The notes under the pieces are model-generated. The model was given only the letters and a program-made list of their open reading frames with translations. It ran no database searches and was not told the DNA's origin. DNA of 64,000 bases from GCA-003244245 sp052390495 (GTDB taxonomy: Bacteria; Actinomycetota; Actinomycetes; Mycobacteriales; Pseudonocardiaceae), in NCBI GenBank assembly GCA_052390495.1, contig JBQTGW010000219.1:10872-74871 (forward strand), read 5' to 3'. Within the stretch, counting starts at the first letter, position 1, and every line of letters begins with the position of its first letter. This document shows positions 8,809 to 17,757 of the stretch, piece after piece. The position numbers were made by a program, and so were the translations under genes.

Positions 8809-9594
8809 TTGAGCCTGGAGGCTCCCAGGTCGCAGTACCGGCAGGTGGCGGACCTGCTTCGCGACGGCATCGAGAGCGGGGAGTTCGACCCAGGATCGTC
8901 GTTACCGTCCGAGCCCGAGCTGGCGAGCCGCTTCGGTGTGTCGCGGGTGACCATCAACCGTGCGGTACAGTTGCTGCGCGGCGAGGGCTTGGTCAAAGTG
9001 CTGCGTGGGCGCGGAACCGTGGTCCGGACCATCCGAGCGACACGGCGAAATAGCAGCCAGCGGTACCGCAAGGCGGCTCGCGAAGAGAGCGGCGGTCGTG
9101 GAGCATTCGACTTCGAAATTCGACGGCTTGGCCTCACCCCACGGACCGAGATCGTGCAGCTCGAAGCTGTGCAGCCGCCGCCAGAGGCGGCGGGGGTTCT
9201 CAGGTTGCACGACGGCGAGCAGGTTTTAATCCGCAAGCGACAACTGTTCGCATCCGATGAGCCAGTCATGCTGGCCACGTCCTACATTCCCTGGGAAATT
9301 GCTCAAGAAGCAGGAATCACCAAAGTTGATACCGGTCCAGGAGGTATCTACTCCCGTCTGGCAGATATCAGCCTCGGTCCGGTCAAGTTCAGTGAAGATG
9401 TCCGTGTACGCATCCCCACAACTGAAGAGGTGTCTTTTTTCTCGTTGTCCGAAACGCAACAGGTCTTCGAAATCGTGCATATTTCGTTGCTGGCGGACGG
9501 ACGCGCGGTCGAATACCGGGTAGACACCCTTCCCACGTTCCAGTGGATCCTGCACTTCGACTGGGACGCGGAGACCTCCGAGGGTGAGGCCTAG
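8809..9594 (+). CDS. GntR family transcriptional regulator (HutC type)
   Basis: A 261-residue regulator. The N-terminal winged helix (about residues 5-70) contains YRQVADLLRDGIESGEFDPG and the recognition region SRFGVSRVTINRAVQLLRGEG. The C-terminal part is a UTRA-like ligand-binding domain (EQVLIRKRQLFASDEPVMLATSYIP). TTG 8809 was chosen because it directly precedes the conserved N terminus. The stop shares a base with the GTG of the next gene, indicating coupling. A palindrome upstream is a plausible self-operator. Third-position usage is less GC-biased than in the flanking core genes. Confidence 0.88.
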   Translation: MSLEAPRSQYRQVADLLRDGIESGEFDPGSSLPSEPELASRFGVSRVTINRAVQLLRGEGLVKVLRGRGTVVRTIRATRRNSSQRYRKAAREESGGRGAFDFEIRRLGLTPRTEIVQLEAVQPPPEAAGVLRLHDGEQVLIRKRQLFASDEPVMLATSYIPWEIAQEAGITKVDTGPGGIYSRLADISLGPVKFSEDVRVRIPTTEEVSFFSLSETQQVFEIVHISLLADGRAVEYRVDTLPTFQWILHFDWDAETSEGEA

Positions 9595-10196
9595 TGCAAC
9601 CGACGACCATCGCAGCACGTATTGCTGAACTGCCCGCAACATCGCCAGGTCTCGGGGAGGACCGAGTACGCATCGGCCGGGACGCGGTGGTGGTACTCGA
9701 TGGTGCCTCCGGCACCGACCGTTGCGTGAGCGTGAGTACCTACGTCGACTGCCTCACTCACCATCTCATCGAGGCCCTCGACAGCGACTCGGCCGCGCCC
9801 CTGACCGAGGTGGTGTCCAAATCCATTGGGCACACAGCTTCGGCGCTGGACCTCACGCCAGGACGTGCACCGTCCTCCACCGTGAGCATCGTGCGCCACG
9901 GGTCGAAGACGGTGGACGTCCTCGTTCTTGGTGATAGCCCGGTATATGTGGCCCACCACGAGCGCATCAACCGCCTCAGCGACGACCGTCTCGCACGGCT
10001 TCATCTGCCGAGCCGCGCCCGGTTGTTCCAACGGCTCGCGGACGGCCACGGCTACGACGACGAACACTACGAGATCATCCGCCGTATACTCAGTGAGAAA
10101 GCGCCACACATGAACCGCCCCGGCGGTTACTGGATCGCCGAAGCCCACGCCGAGGCCGGTACGCACTCCCTCGCTGACGCACATACGCAGCGGTGA
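9594..10196 (+). CDS. PP2C-like phosphatase domain protein, C-terminally short
   Basis: The 200-residue product resembles the PP2C-like proteins of actinobacteria. It has DAVVVLDGASG near residue 23, a metal-binding Asp region typical of the fold, then SSTVSIVRHGSKTVDVLVLGDSPVY and GGYWIAEAHAEA. In relatives the last motif is followed by a further strand carrying LATDGA with a metal-binding Asp. Here the frame stops about 12 residues after it, so the C-terminal third is missing. It may be inactive. Coupled to gntR upstream (TAGTG overlap). Confidence 0.6.
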   Translation: MQPTTIAARIAELPATSPGLGEDRVRIGRDAVVVLDGASGTDRCVSVSTYVDCLTHHLIEALDSDSAAPLTEVVSKSIGHTASALDLTPGRAPSSTVSIVRHGSKTVDVLVLGDSPVYVAHHERINRLSDDRLARLHLPSRARLFQRLADGHGYDDEHYEIIRRILSEKAPHMNRPGGYWIAEAHAEAGTHSLADAHTQR

Positions 10197-10262
10197 ATGT
10201 GCTCAGCGGCTACCAGTGGCAACTCGTGTATGAGTGGGAGAACGGAGCGGGGAGCTAAGCGG

Positions 10263-10720
10263 TTGAGACGATACCCGGTCAGCGCGGGAGCAATCGTCAT
10301 CCGTGAAGACGGGCGCTTTCTAGCTGTGCAACGTCGGGATACCGGAGCATGGGTAACGCCCGGCGGCATACTCGAACCGGGGAACCACTGCGGGAAGCGG
10401 CAGCACGCGAAGTCTACGAAGAAACCGGGATCGCGATCGACGTAGGAACGCTAGTGGGCATCTACCAGAACCTCAGCACCGAAGTGATCACTTTCGTGTT
10501 CCACGCACGACCGCTCAGCGGTCAACACCCCCAGACCTCTGACGAGGCATCCCACGTGCGATGGATCACTCCCGCCGAGGCTGAGGACATCATGAGCGAA
10601 CCATTCGCCATTCGCGTCCGCGACGCCTATCAACACCAAGAGCCCGTTATTCGTACCCTTGCCGAACCACAGATAATGACACCGAAGGACAAGCGCTCGA
10701 CTCAGCGGTCTGGCTACTGA
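10263..10720 (+). pseudogene. NUDIX hydrolase, single-base frameshift
   Basis: The first part (from TTG 10263) reads VSAGAIVIREDGRFLAVQRR...WVTPGGILEPG. The NUDIX box then continues in another frame as EPLREAAAREVYEETG, followed by a normal C-terminal half ending at 10720. The shift falls at a run of four G (10379-10382); one additional G would restore the complete motif GGILEPGEPLREAAAREVYEETG. It is therefore either a recent one-base deletion or a sequencing error. An intact gene would encode about 152 residues, hydrolysing a nucleoside-diphosphate-linked substrate that cannot be predicted. Confidence 0.8.
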
Positions 10721-10728
10721 AAGGGTTA

Positions 10729-11982
10729 TCAGGGCTCGAGGAACCAGGGGCTGGTGTAGGCGAGTGCGTGGTTGTTCGCTGGATGGCCGGCTGGGCCTGG
10801 GTTGCCGTTGGGGGTGGCGGGGTCGGCAATCCGCAGCACTATCCAGGTGCCGTCGTCGAGATCGACGGGCAAGGTGAAGCGGGCGACCTCCCCGCAGCGC
10901 ACCTCGACGACGTCGGCTACCGCAGGTGCTGGAGCGCCCGGTCGTAGCACCTGCACCTGCAGCACCCGGCCGGTCCAGGACGGGCCCCGGTCCAGGTCGA
11001 GGGCGAAGGACACCGGCCCGCGCCGATGGCGCAGCACCGAGCCCATCCGTACGCCGCCCGCGGTGGCATCCAGCCGCAGTCCGGCAACCCGGGTGGCGAA
11101 GAAACGCCGGGCCCGCATCGCCTCGGCGACTCCAGCTCTGCTGAGCTCGGTGACCCACAGCCCGCCCCGGCCACGACCTGGGGGAAAACCCCAGTTCGTG
11201 CCGTGCTCGTCGGTGACGCCGAGCAGTCCGGGCCGCCAACCGGCGTTGAGACAGTCCACCAGCGGGGACACTGCACCCGCTGCGATGCCCTCGAACAGGT
11301 AGTCGTCGGTGCGGTTGAACATCTCCAGGCTGACCAGCTGCCCGGCGGCCACGGCTGCGTACCGGAAGCCACCGAACCGCGCGGCTTCCCGGCCAGGGTG
11401 GTTGAAACCGGCGAGCCCGCCCACGCCGGGCACGCCTGCAAGCCCGCCCACGCTGGGCCCGGCCGCGGCGCGAGTGCCGTCGCGCCCGCCGACCCGGGTC
11501 AGCCAGGCATACAGCTCGGGCATCGACCCCTGGGTCGCACTGTCGGTGAAGTCGTCGGTGAACCAGGTGTTGACGTGACCGAGATGCGGATGCGTCCACT
11601 CGAAACCGCGGATCGCGGTGAACTCGCCGGGGCGGTCGTGGGCGTCGGCGAGTTCACCGGTACGCCGCCAGGCGGCTCGATCCAACCCGATCCACGGCGT
11701 GCCGCCGCGACCCGTGCCCTCCAGCGCGGCGCCGCAGATCGCGTGATCGGTCAGTGCCGCCACGTCCAGTCCGGCGTCACGCATCGAAGGGAAGGCCACC
11801 TCCGGGTCCCCTTCACCGTCGGAGAGCAGCGTGTGGTTGTGCAGGTCCGCGTGCACCAGCAGGGTGCCGCGGCTGATCCGGGAGCTACGGGAGGCCCCGA
11901 TCTCCGGACCAGGAGTACGCAGCCGACCACCCGCCGCCGCAGACAGCAGCAGCGCGCGAGCCTGCGGCGCCCCCTCGGTCAC
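10729..11982 (-). CDS. PHP-domain metallohydrolase (CehA/McbA family)
   Basis: A 417-residue protein with the PHP phosphoesterase signature LLVHADLHNHTLLSDGEG (HxH metal ligands, near residue 45), followed by AALTDHAIC and GFEWTHPHLGHVN, which hold further His ligands. The family includes CehA carbaryl hydrolase and uncharacterised phosphoesterases; the substrate cannot be told. It overlaps the upstream pdxS stop by four bases (GTG start), so both are cotranscribed. Position between pdxS and pdxT suggests it was part of an ancestral pdx operon before the accessory segment arrived. Confidence 0.85.
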   Translation of the reverse strand: MTEGAPQARALLLSAAAGGRLRTPGPEIGASRSSRISRGTLLVHADLHNHTLLSDGEGDPEVAFPSMRDAGLDVAALTDHAICGAALEGTGRGGTPWIGLDRAAWRRTGELADAHDRPGEFTAIRGFEWTHPHLGHVNTWFTDDFTDSATQGSMPELYAWLTRVGGRDGTRAAAGPSVGGLAGVPGVGGLAGFNHPGREAARFGGFRYAAVAAGQLVSLEMFNRTDDYLFEGIAAGAVSPLVDCLNAGWRPGLLGVTDEHGTNWGFPPGRGRGGLWVTELSRAGVAEAMRARRFFATRVAGLRLDATAGGVRMGSVLRHRRGPVSFALDLDRGPSWTGRVLQVQVLRPGAPAPAVADVVEVRCGEVARFTLPVDLDDGTWIVLRIADPATPNGNPGPAGHPANNHALAYTSPWFLEP

Positions 11983-12896
11983 CAGCCGCGTTGGGACAAT
12001 CGCTGTTCGTTGGGCAGATCACTGAGGTTGATGCCGACCATCGCCTCCCCCAAGCCCCGGGACACCTTCGCGACCATCTCCGGATCATCGTGGAATGTGG
12101 TGGCCTTGACGATCGCCTCGGCCCGCTTGGCTGGGTCACCGGACTTGAAGATGCCCGAGCCGACGAACAGGCCCTCGGCGCCGAGCTGCATCATCATCGC
12201 GGCGTCCGCAGGGGTGGCGATACCGCCCGCGGTGAACAGCACCACGGGCAGCGCACCCGCAGCGGCGACCTCACGAACCAGGTCCACCGGAGCACCCAGC
12301 TCCTTGGCGGCGGCGTAGAGCTCGTCGGATTCCAGCACCGACAACGAGCGGATGGCTGCCCGGATGGACCGCATGTGCCGAGTCGCCTCGACGATGTTGC
12401 CGGTCCCGGCCTCGCCCTTGGACCGGATCATGGCGGCACCCTCGGAGATCCGGCGCAACGCCTCGCCGAGGTTGGTGGCACCACACACGAACGGCACGGT
12501 GAAGCCGAACTTTTCAATGTGATGAGCCTCATCGGCCGGTGTGAGCACCTCGGACTCGTCGATGTAGTCCACCCCGATCGCCTGCAGCACCTGCGCCTCG
12601 GCGAAGTGCCCGATGCGGGCCTTGGCCATCACCGGGATGGACACCGCTGCCATGATCCCGGCGATCATGTCCGGATCACTCATCCGGGCAACACCGCCCT
12701 GCGAGCGGATATCGGCGGGCACGCGCTCCAGCGCCATCACTGCGACAGCGCCTGCGTCCTCAGCAATCCTGGCCTGTTCCGGGGTGACCACATCCATGAT
12801 CACACCGCCCTTGAGCATCTCGGCCATCCCACGCTTGACCCGTGCAGTGCCGATCCGGTGCTCGGTGATCGGGATGGGCATGTCCTCGGGGGGCAC
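11979..12896 (-). CDS. pdxS: Pyridoxal 5'-phosphate synthase lyase subunit PdxS
   Basis: Dodecameric PLP synthase that condenses ribose 5-phosphate, glyceraldehyde 3-phosphate and PdxT-derived ammonia. The 305-residue protein is highly conserved: GTARVKRGMAEMLKGGVIMDV near the N terminus, VMALERVPADIR, the active-site lysine region VMAKARIGHFAEAQ, and the phosphate-binding KGEAGTGNIVEATRH. Length is normal. pdxT is encoded 5 kb downstream rather than immediately adjacent. Confidence 0.97.
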   Translation of the reverse strand: MPPEDMPIPITEHRIGTARVKRGMAEMLKGGVIMDVVTPEQARIAEDAGAVAVMALERVPADIRSQGGVARMSDPDMIAGIMAAVSIPVMAKARIGHFAEAQVLQAIGVDYIDESEVLTPADEAHHIEKFGFTVPFVCGATNLGEALRRISEGAAMIRSKGEAGTGNIVEATRHMRSIRAAIRSLSVLESDELYAAAKELGAPVDLVREVAAAGALPVVLFTAGGIATPADAAMMMQLGAEGLFVGSGIFKSGDPAKRAEAIVKATTFHDDPEMVAKVSRGLGEAMVGINLSDLPNEQRLSQRGW

Positions 12897-13063
12897 GGTG
12901 GTTCACTCCTCACGCCAGCGGGCGGCAAAAGACCACCCGACACCGAAGAAATCGTACGTCGGGATCGATACCGACGTTGCGGGTGAAGGCTGTGGGGGGT
13001 TGCCACCATCGGCCCACCGGTGTGAGATCGACCACACGATATCGCACGTTCAAGGGTGGTGCC

Positions 13064-15175
13064 ATGAGCACAAAAGGTAACGGTGAACGTCCCGAGTCCG
13101 CGGCGGCTGATCACGCCCCGTCCCGGATACGCAACGTGGCCCTGGTGGGGCCGTCCGGGGCGGGGAAAACGACGCTGGTGGAGGCGCTGCTGGCGGCGAA
13201 GGGCGTGATCAGCCGCGCCGGTACGGTCGCCGACGGCAACACGGTGTGCGACCACGACCCGGCGGCGGTGCGCCAGCAACGTTCGGTGACGCTGGCGATC
13301 GCGCCCCTGCAGCATGCCGGAATTAAGATCAATCTTGTTGATACCCCCGGCTACGCCGACTTCGTTGGCGAGCTGCGGGCCGGGCTGCGGGCGGCCGACG
13401 CGGCACTGTTCGTGGTGTGCTCGGGAGAGGGCGTCGACCCCGCCACCGTCACGCTGTGGCAGGAATGCGCAGCAGTCGGAATGCCCCGGGCGGTCGTGGT
13501 GAACCGGTTGGACCACCCACGGGCCGATCTGGACGGCGAGATCGCCGCCTGCCGCGCTGCCTTCGGTGACGGCGTGCTGCCGCTTTATCTCCCGGTGCGC
13601 GGATCCGACGGCGCAGTGACCGGCCTGGTCGGCCTCCTGTCGCAGCGGCTGTTCGACTACAGCGAGGGGTACCCGCCCAGGGAAGGTGATCGCAGCGCGG
13701 TGGACGACGACGAGTTCGCCGTCGCCCGCAGCGAGCTCATCGAGGGGATCATCGCCGAGAGCGAGGACGAGTCCCTCATGGACCGCTATCTCGATGGCGA
13801 GGACCTCGATGTCGACCTGCTGATCGACGATCTGGAGACTGCGGTCTCCCGCGGCTCGTTCCACCCGGTGATCCCCGCGTGCGCCCACACCGGGGTGGGG
13901 CTCGCGGAGCTGCTCGAGGTACTCACCGCCGCCTTCCCGCCGCCCGGCGAGCGCACCCCTCCCGAGGTGACCCGTCCCGACGGATCGGTACATCCTGCGG
14001 TGGACGTTCATCCGGCCGCCTCGCTGGTCGCGGAGGTCGTGCGCACCACCGTCGACCCCTACCAGGGCCGGGTATCGCTCGTGCGGGTGTTCTCCGGGAC
14101 ATTGCATCCGGACCGGCCCGTACATGTGTCCGGGCACGGACTGGCCGATCGCGGTCACGCTGACCACGATGTCGACGAGCGGGTGGCGCATGTCTACACC
14201 CCGTTGGGCGGCACGCTGAGCGAGGTACCCCACTGCTGTGCTGGTGACCTCTGCGCGGTGACCAAGGTGGTGTCAGCGGAGACCGGAGACACCCTGTCCG
14301 GGCCGGATAACCCGCTGCTCATGGCCACCTGGACGATGCCAGAGCCGTTGCTGCCAGTGGCGGTGGTGGGCCGCAGTCGCAGCGACGAGGACGCACTGGC
14401 CCGCGGGTTGGGCCGACTGGTCGCGGCGGACCCCACGCTTCGGCTGGAACGCAACGCCGAGACCCACCAGATGGTGCTGTGGTGCATGGGCGAGGCACAT
14501 GCCGACGTCGTACTTTCCCGGCTCCGCGCCGGAGGCGCCGACGTGGACACCGAGCCGGTCGTGGTGCCGTTGCGGGAGACCTTTGGCGGACCAGCCAGAG
14601 GTCACGGGCGGCACGTCAAGCAGTCCGGGGGGCACGGCCAGTACGCGGTGTGCAGCATCGAAGTGGAACCGCTGCCCCGGGGGGTGGGCTTCGAATTCCT
14701 GGACAAGGTGGTCGGGGGGGCAGTGCCCCACCAGTTCATCCCCAGCGTGGAGAAGGGTGTCCGGGCGCAGATGGAACGTGGTCTGGGCAACAGCGGTTTC
14801 CCGCTGGTGGATATTCGGGTCACCCTGGTCGACGGTAAGGCGCACAGCGTCGACTCCTCCGACGCGGCCTTCCAGATGGCGGGTTCACTGGCCCTCAGGG
14901 ACGCCGCGGAGAAAGGCACCGTGGTGTCCCTGGAGCCGCTGGATGAGGTGCAGGTGCGGATGCCGGAGGAGCACCTGGGCACCGTGCTGGGGGACCTGTC
15001 CAGCCGGCGCGCCCGGGTACTGGGTACCGAGACCGATGAGGCAGGCGGAATGCTGGTCAACGCCGAGGTGCCCGCCGCCGAGCTGCTGCGCTACGCCGTG
15101 GACCTGCGCGGGCTGACCTCAGGCACGGCCACCTTCACCCGGCGCTTTGTCCGCTACACGCCCGCGCCGTCCTGA
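13064..15175 (+). CDS. Elongation factor G-like protein (EF-G2 type)
   Basis: A 703-residue translational GTPase of the EF-G-like group found beside canonical FusA in actinobacteria. GTP-binding motifs: P-loop GPSGAGKT near residue 32, DTPGYADF (G3) and NRLD (G4, with Arg in place of the usual Lys of NKxD). Domains II to V follow, including KQSGGHGQYAVC of domain IV and the C-terminal VPAAELLRYAVDLRGLTSGTATF. ATG 13064 is preceded by GGTGGT; an upstream in-frame start at 12977 is less likely. Role in tRNA translocation is not established for this subgroup. Confidence 0.9.
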   Translation: MSTKGNGERPESAAADHAPSRIRNVALVGPSGAGKTTLVEALLAAKGVISRAGTVADGNTVCDHDPAAVRQQRSVTLAIAPLQHAGIKINLVDTPGYADFVGELRAGLRAADAALFVVCSGEGVDPATVTLWQECAAVGMPRAVVVNRLDHPRADLDGEIAACRAAFGDGVLPLYLPVRGSDGAVTGLVGLLSQRLFDYSEGYPPREGDRSAVDDDEFAVARSELIEGIIAESEDESLMDRYLDGEDLDVDLLIDDLETAVSRGSFHPVIPACAHTGVGLAELLEVLTAAFPPPGERTPPEVTRPDGSVHPAVDVHPAASLVAEVVRTTVDPYQGRVSLVRVFSGTLHPDRPVHVSGHGLADRGHADHDVDERVAHVYTPLGGTLSEVPHCCAGDLCAVTKVVSAETGDTLSGPDNPLLMATWTMPEPLLPVAVVGRSRSDEDALARGLGRLVAADPTLRLERNAETHQMVLWCMGEAHADVVLSRLRAGGADVDTEPVVVPLRETFGGPARGHGRHVKQSGGHGQYAVCSIEVEPLPRGVGFEFLDKVVGGAVPHQFIPSVEKGVRAQMERGLGNSGFPLVDIRVTLVDGKAHSVDSSDAAFQMAGSLALRDAAEKGTVVSLEPLDEVQVRMPEEHLGTVLGDLSSRRARVLGTETDEAGGMLVNAEVPAAELLRYAVDLRGLTSGTATFTRRFVRYTPAPS

Positions 15176-15624
15176 GGCTGCCCAGTCCCAGGTTCGGCGA
15201 TCTCGAAGTAGCGCGGCAGCGGAGCGGTACCGGCCAACCGCAGCCAGCGCACCGTGCGGTGCGAGCGCAGCGCGAGGGTATCGCGCACCGCGTCGTTGTA
15301 GACCCGCCGGGCGATGACCACGCGCTGCTCGGTGTCCGTCAGTCGAGCCGCGCGGACCGGATCGAGCTCGGTGCGGTCCAGCATGGCCAGTACCCGGCTC
15401 AGCTCGTTCTCCATATCCTCGCGGCCGCCACCCAGCGCGGTGCGCGGACCCATGCCGACGCCTAGCTCCTCCACCACGAGGGCGCGCCCGCTGAGTGCGG
15501 CGTCCAGAGCGACCCACGCCGCATCGGTCCGCACATGCAACCGGTCCAAGCGGGTAGCCGCGGCGACCGCGCCTGCGGCGGCAAGCAGCAACCCGGCGCC
15601 CAGCACCGCCCCAGCTACCTTCAC
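15154..15624 (-). CDS. Membrane-anchored protein, Rv2609c N-terminal-like
   Basis: From GTG 15624 (GTGA overlap with the pimA stop) the product is about 156 residues: one N-terminal transmembrane helix (AGAVLGAGLLLAAAGAVAAA), then LDRLHVRTDAAWVALDAALSGRA, which resembles the LemA-like first half of mycobacterial proteins encoded next to pimA. The NUDIX half seen in some of those relatives is absent. Its 3' end overlaps the convergent EF-G-like gene by 22 bases. It may act in the envelope with the pim genes; that is inference from context. Confidence 0.7.
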   Translation of the reverse strand: MKVAGAVLGAGLLLAAAGAVAAATRLDRLHVRTDAAWVALDAALSGRALVVEELGVGMGPRTALGGGREDMENELSRVLAMLDRTELDPVRAARLTDTEQRVVIARRVYNDAVRDTLALRSHRTVRWLRLAGTAPLPRYFEIAEPGTGQPQDGAGV

Positions 15625-16790
15625 CGCGCGATCCGGACGGGCTGACGCCAGGTGCGCCCGCCAGGTCCCGGCACCAACCGGCGCGGGTCGGCGGCGACCG
15701 CCGTTTCGTAAACCTGCAACACTTGCCGGGCCACCACCGGCCAATCCCACATCGCCGCTCGCCGACGACCCACGGCAGCCAGCTCGGCGCGCCGCACGGG
15801 ATCATCGAGCAGCTCACCGAGTGCCGCGGCCAGCGCGGTGGGTGCACCGGCCGGGACGAGCACTCCGGCCCGCCCGTCGTCAAGCACCAGTCGAAACGCG
15901 TCCAGGTCGCTGGCCAGCACGGGGGTTCCTGCGGCCATCGCCTCGGTGAGCACTATGCCGAAGCTTTCCCCTCCGATCGCGGGGGCGCACAGCACGTCCA
16001 CGCTGGCCAGCATCGAGGCCTTGCCCCGCTCGCCCAGCCCGCCCAGCACCCGGATCCGGGCAGCCAACTCAGGGCCTGCCCCGCGGCTCAATGACGCTGG
16101 GTCCCCGTGACCGACCACCAACAGCTGCAACTCCGGCCGGGTCCGCACGAGGGTACGCAGTGCCGCCAACAACACCGGCATGCCCTTTCGCGGCTCGTCG
16201 AAGCGGCCAACGAAGCCAACTGTGCCCCCGAGCCGCGGATACCCGGGCAACGCTTCGGCGCCGGCGAAGCGCGCCACATGGACCCCGTTGGGGATCTCCA
16301 CCGCGTCCCCACCGAGGTACTCCACCTGCACCCGCCGGGCCAGCGGAGACACCGCGATCCGGGCGGTGACCTTCTCCATCGGGGGCTGCAGCAGGCCGTG
16401 CGCCACCGCCAGCGCCCGGGACCTCGCGGCGGCCATGTGGAAGGTCACCACCACCGGCCGGTCGGCGAGCGCCAGTGCGATCAGGGACAGGCTCGGCGCC
16501 GTGGGCTCGTGCAGATGCAGCACATCGAAGTCATGGTCGCGCAGCCACCGACGCACCCGGGTGAAGGCGACCGGACCGAACGACAGCTGGGCGACCGAGC
16601 CGTTGTAGGGAACCCGCACGGGCCGGCCCGCGGCGGTGACGAACTCCGGCAACAGCGCGCCCGCCGCAGTCGGAGCGAGCACCTCCACCCGGTGCCCAAG
16701 CCCGCGTAGACCCTGCGCCAAACCCAGCACATGCGCCTGAACTCCGCCCCGTGCGGCGATGGAGTACGGGCAGACCATCCCGACCTTCAC
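15621..16790 (-). CDS. pimA: Phosphatidyl-myo-inositol alpha-mannosyltransferase PimA
   Basis: GT4 glycosyltransferase that adds the first mannose from GDP-mannose to phosphatidylinositol on the cytoplasmic face, starting PIM/LM/LAM synthesis. From GTG 16790 it is 389 residues. The N-terminal sequence KVGMVCPYSIAARGGVQAHV holds the Gly-rich loop, and the C-terminal domain has VGRFDEPRKGMPVLLAAL and the EX7E-type nucleotide-sugar site (ESFGIVLTEAMAAGTPV). The start overlaps the patA stop (GTGA). Confidence 0.95.
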   Translation of the reverse strand: MKVGMVCPYSIAARGGVQAHVLGLAQGLRGLGHRVEVLAPTAAGALLPEFVTAAGRPVRVPYNGSVAQLSFGPVAFTRVRRWLRDHDFDVLHLHEPTAPSLSLIALALADRPVVVTFHMAAARSRALAVAHGLLQPPMEKVTARIAVSPLARRVQVEYLGGDAVEIPNGVHVARFAGAEALPGYPRLGGTVGFVGRFDEPRKGMPVLLAALRTLVRTRPELQLLVVGHGDPASLSRGAGPELAARIRVLGGLGERGKASMLASVDVLCAPAIGGESFGIVLTEAMAAGTPVLASDLDAFRLVLDDGRAGVLVPAGAPTALAAALGELLDDPVRRAELAAVGRRRAAMWDWPVVARQVLQVYETAVAADPRRLVPGPGGRTWRQPVRIAR

Positions 16791-17710
16791 GACCCACCTG
16801 TCCCGTGGCGCTGCAACGTCGATACCGACAGTTCGTCGGTCCACAGCGGTTGCAGCATGTGCCAGTCACGCGGGTGCGCGGCGATGTCGGTGGCAAAACA
16901 GTCGGCCACCGCCTGAGTAACTCCGGCCGCTGCACCACGACCGCGCACCGGCACCGGCGGGTGGAACCGAATCCCCCAGCCGTCCGGGGTGAACCAGCAG
17001 CCGATCACCAACAGGACGGCGCCGGTGACCGCGGCCAGCCGGGCGGGCCCCAGCGGCATTCGGGCGGTGGCACCGAAGAACTCGACCGGAACGCCGCCAC
17101 CGGTGAGATCCCGGTCAGCAAGCAGACACACCACCCCGCCCGCGCGCAGCCGACGTACCAACCGTGGAGTGGGACTGCCCGCCCCGGTCAGCGGGACGAT
17201 ATCGAAGCCCAGCGAGGTGCGATAGTCGACGAAACGCCGGTACAGCGCCTCCGGCTGCAGCCTCTCGACGACAGTGCTGAACGGCCCGTGACGCCTGACG
17301 AACCACAGTCCCGCAATGTCCCAGTTGCCGCTGTGCGGCAGCACCGCCACCACTCCCCGCCCGGTGGCCAGCGCGGCGTTCAGGTGCTCGACCCCCTCCA
17401 TCGCACCATCCAGCTGGTCGACCAGCGCCTGGTGGTCAGCCGAAGGCAACGTGAAGACCTCCCGCCAGTACCTGGCATAGGAGCGCAGCCCGTCGCGGAC
17501 CAGCGCGTCGAGTTCTTCCTCCGAGGCGCTGGGCACCACCCGGGCCAGGTTGCGTCGCAACTGTTGAGCGCCTGGGCCATCGCGGCGCGCCGCGAAGTCC
17601 GCGCCGACTTGAAACACCCGCCCGGCCAGGACTTCCGGTGCCCCGCGGAGTAGCCGCCACCCGGCCGCATACCCGAGGTCGGTGAGCTGATCAGCCACCC
17701 TGCTACGCAC
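16787..17710 (-). CDS. patA: Phosphatidylinositol mannoside acyltransferase
   Basis: LpxL/HtrB-family acyltransferase that acylates the mannose added by PimA. The 307-residue protein has the family HX4D catalytic motif in VLPHSGNWDIAGLWF and the downstream block VCLLADRDLTGGGVPVEFFG. It sits between pgsA and pimA, the order pgsA-patA-pimA also known from mycobacteria. Coupled to pimA by a four-base overlap. Membrane association is expected for the family. Confidence 0.92.
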   Translation of the reverse strand: MRSRVADQLTDLGYAAGWRLLRGAPEVLAGRVFQVGADFAARRDGPGAQQLRRNLARVVPSASEEELDALVRDGLRSYARYWREVFTLPSADHQALVDQLDGAMEGVEHLNAALATGRGVVAVLPHSGNWDIAGLWFVRRHGPFSTVVERLQPEALYRRFVDYRTSLGFDIVPLTGAGSPTPRLVRRLRAGGVVCLLADRDLTGGGVPVEFFGATARMPLGPARLAAVTGAVLLVIGCWFTPDGWGIRFHPPVPVRGRGAAAGVTQAVADCFATDIAAHPRDWHMLQPLWTDELSVSTLQRHGTGGS

Positions 17711-17757
17711 TGTTTCTCACTGTGTCTCTCACTGTGTCATTTACTGTGTCACTTACT
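17707..17757. repeat. Degenerate tandem repeat between pgsA and patA
   Basis: Four to five imperfect copies of a unit like CACTGTGTCTCT (about 10-12 bp) fill the pgsA-patA junction, extending from the patA start codon to the pgsA stop. No coding capacity. Confidence 0.6.

Noticed and set aside
11026..12318. 430-codon rightward open frame
   Set aside because: It lies antisense to the PHP hydrolase and pdxS, both clearly coding. Long antisense frames are common in high-GC DNA, and the translation has no domain.
12800..14233. 477-codon leftward open frame
   Set aside because: It is opposite the EF-G-like gene and the start of pdxS, with His/Arg/Gly-rich translation typical of a shadow frame.
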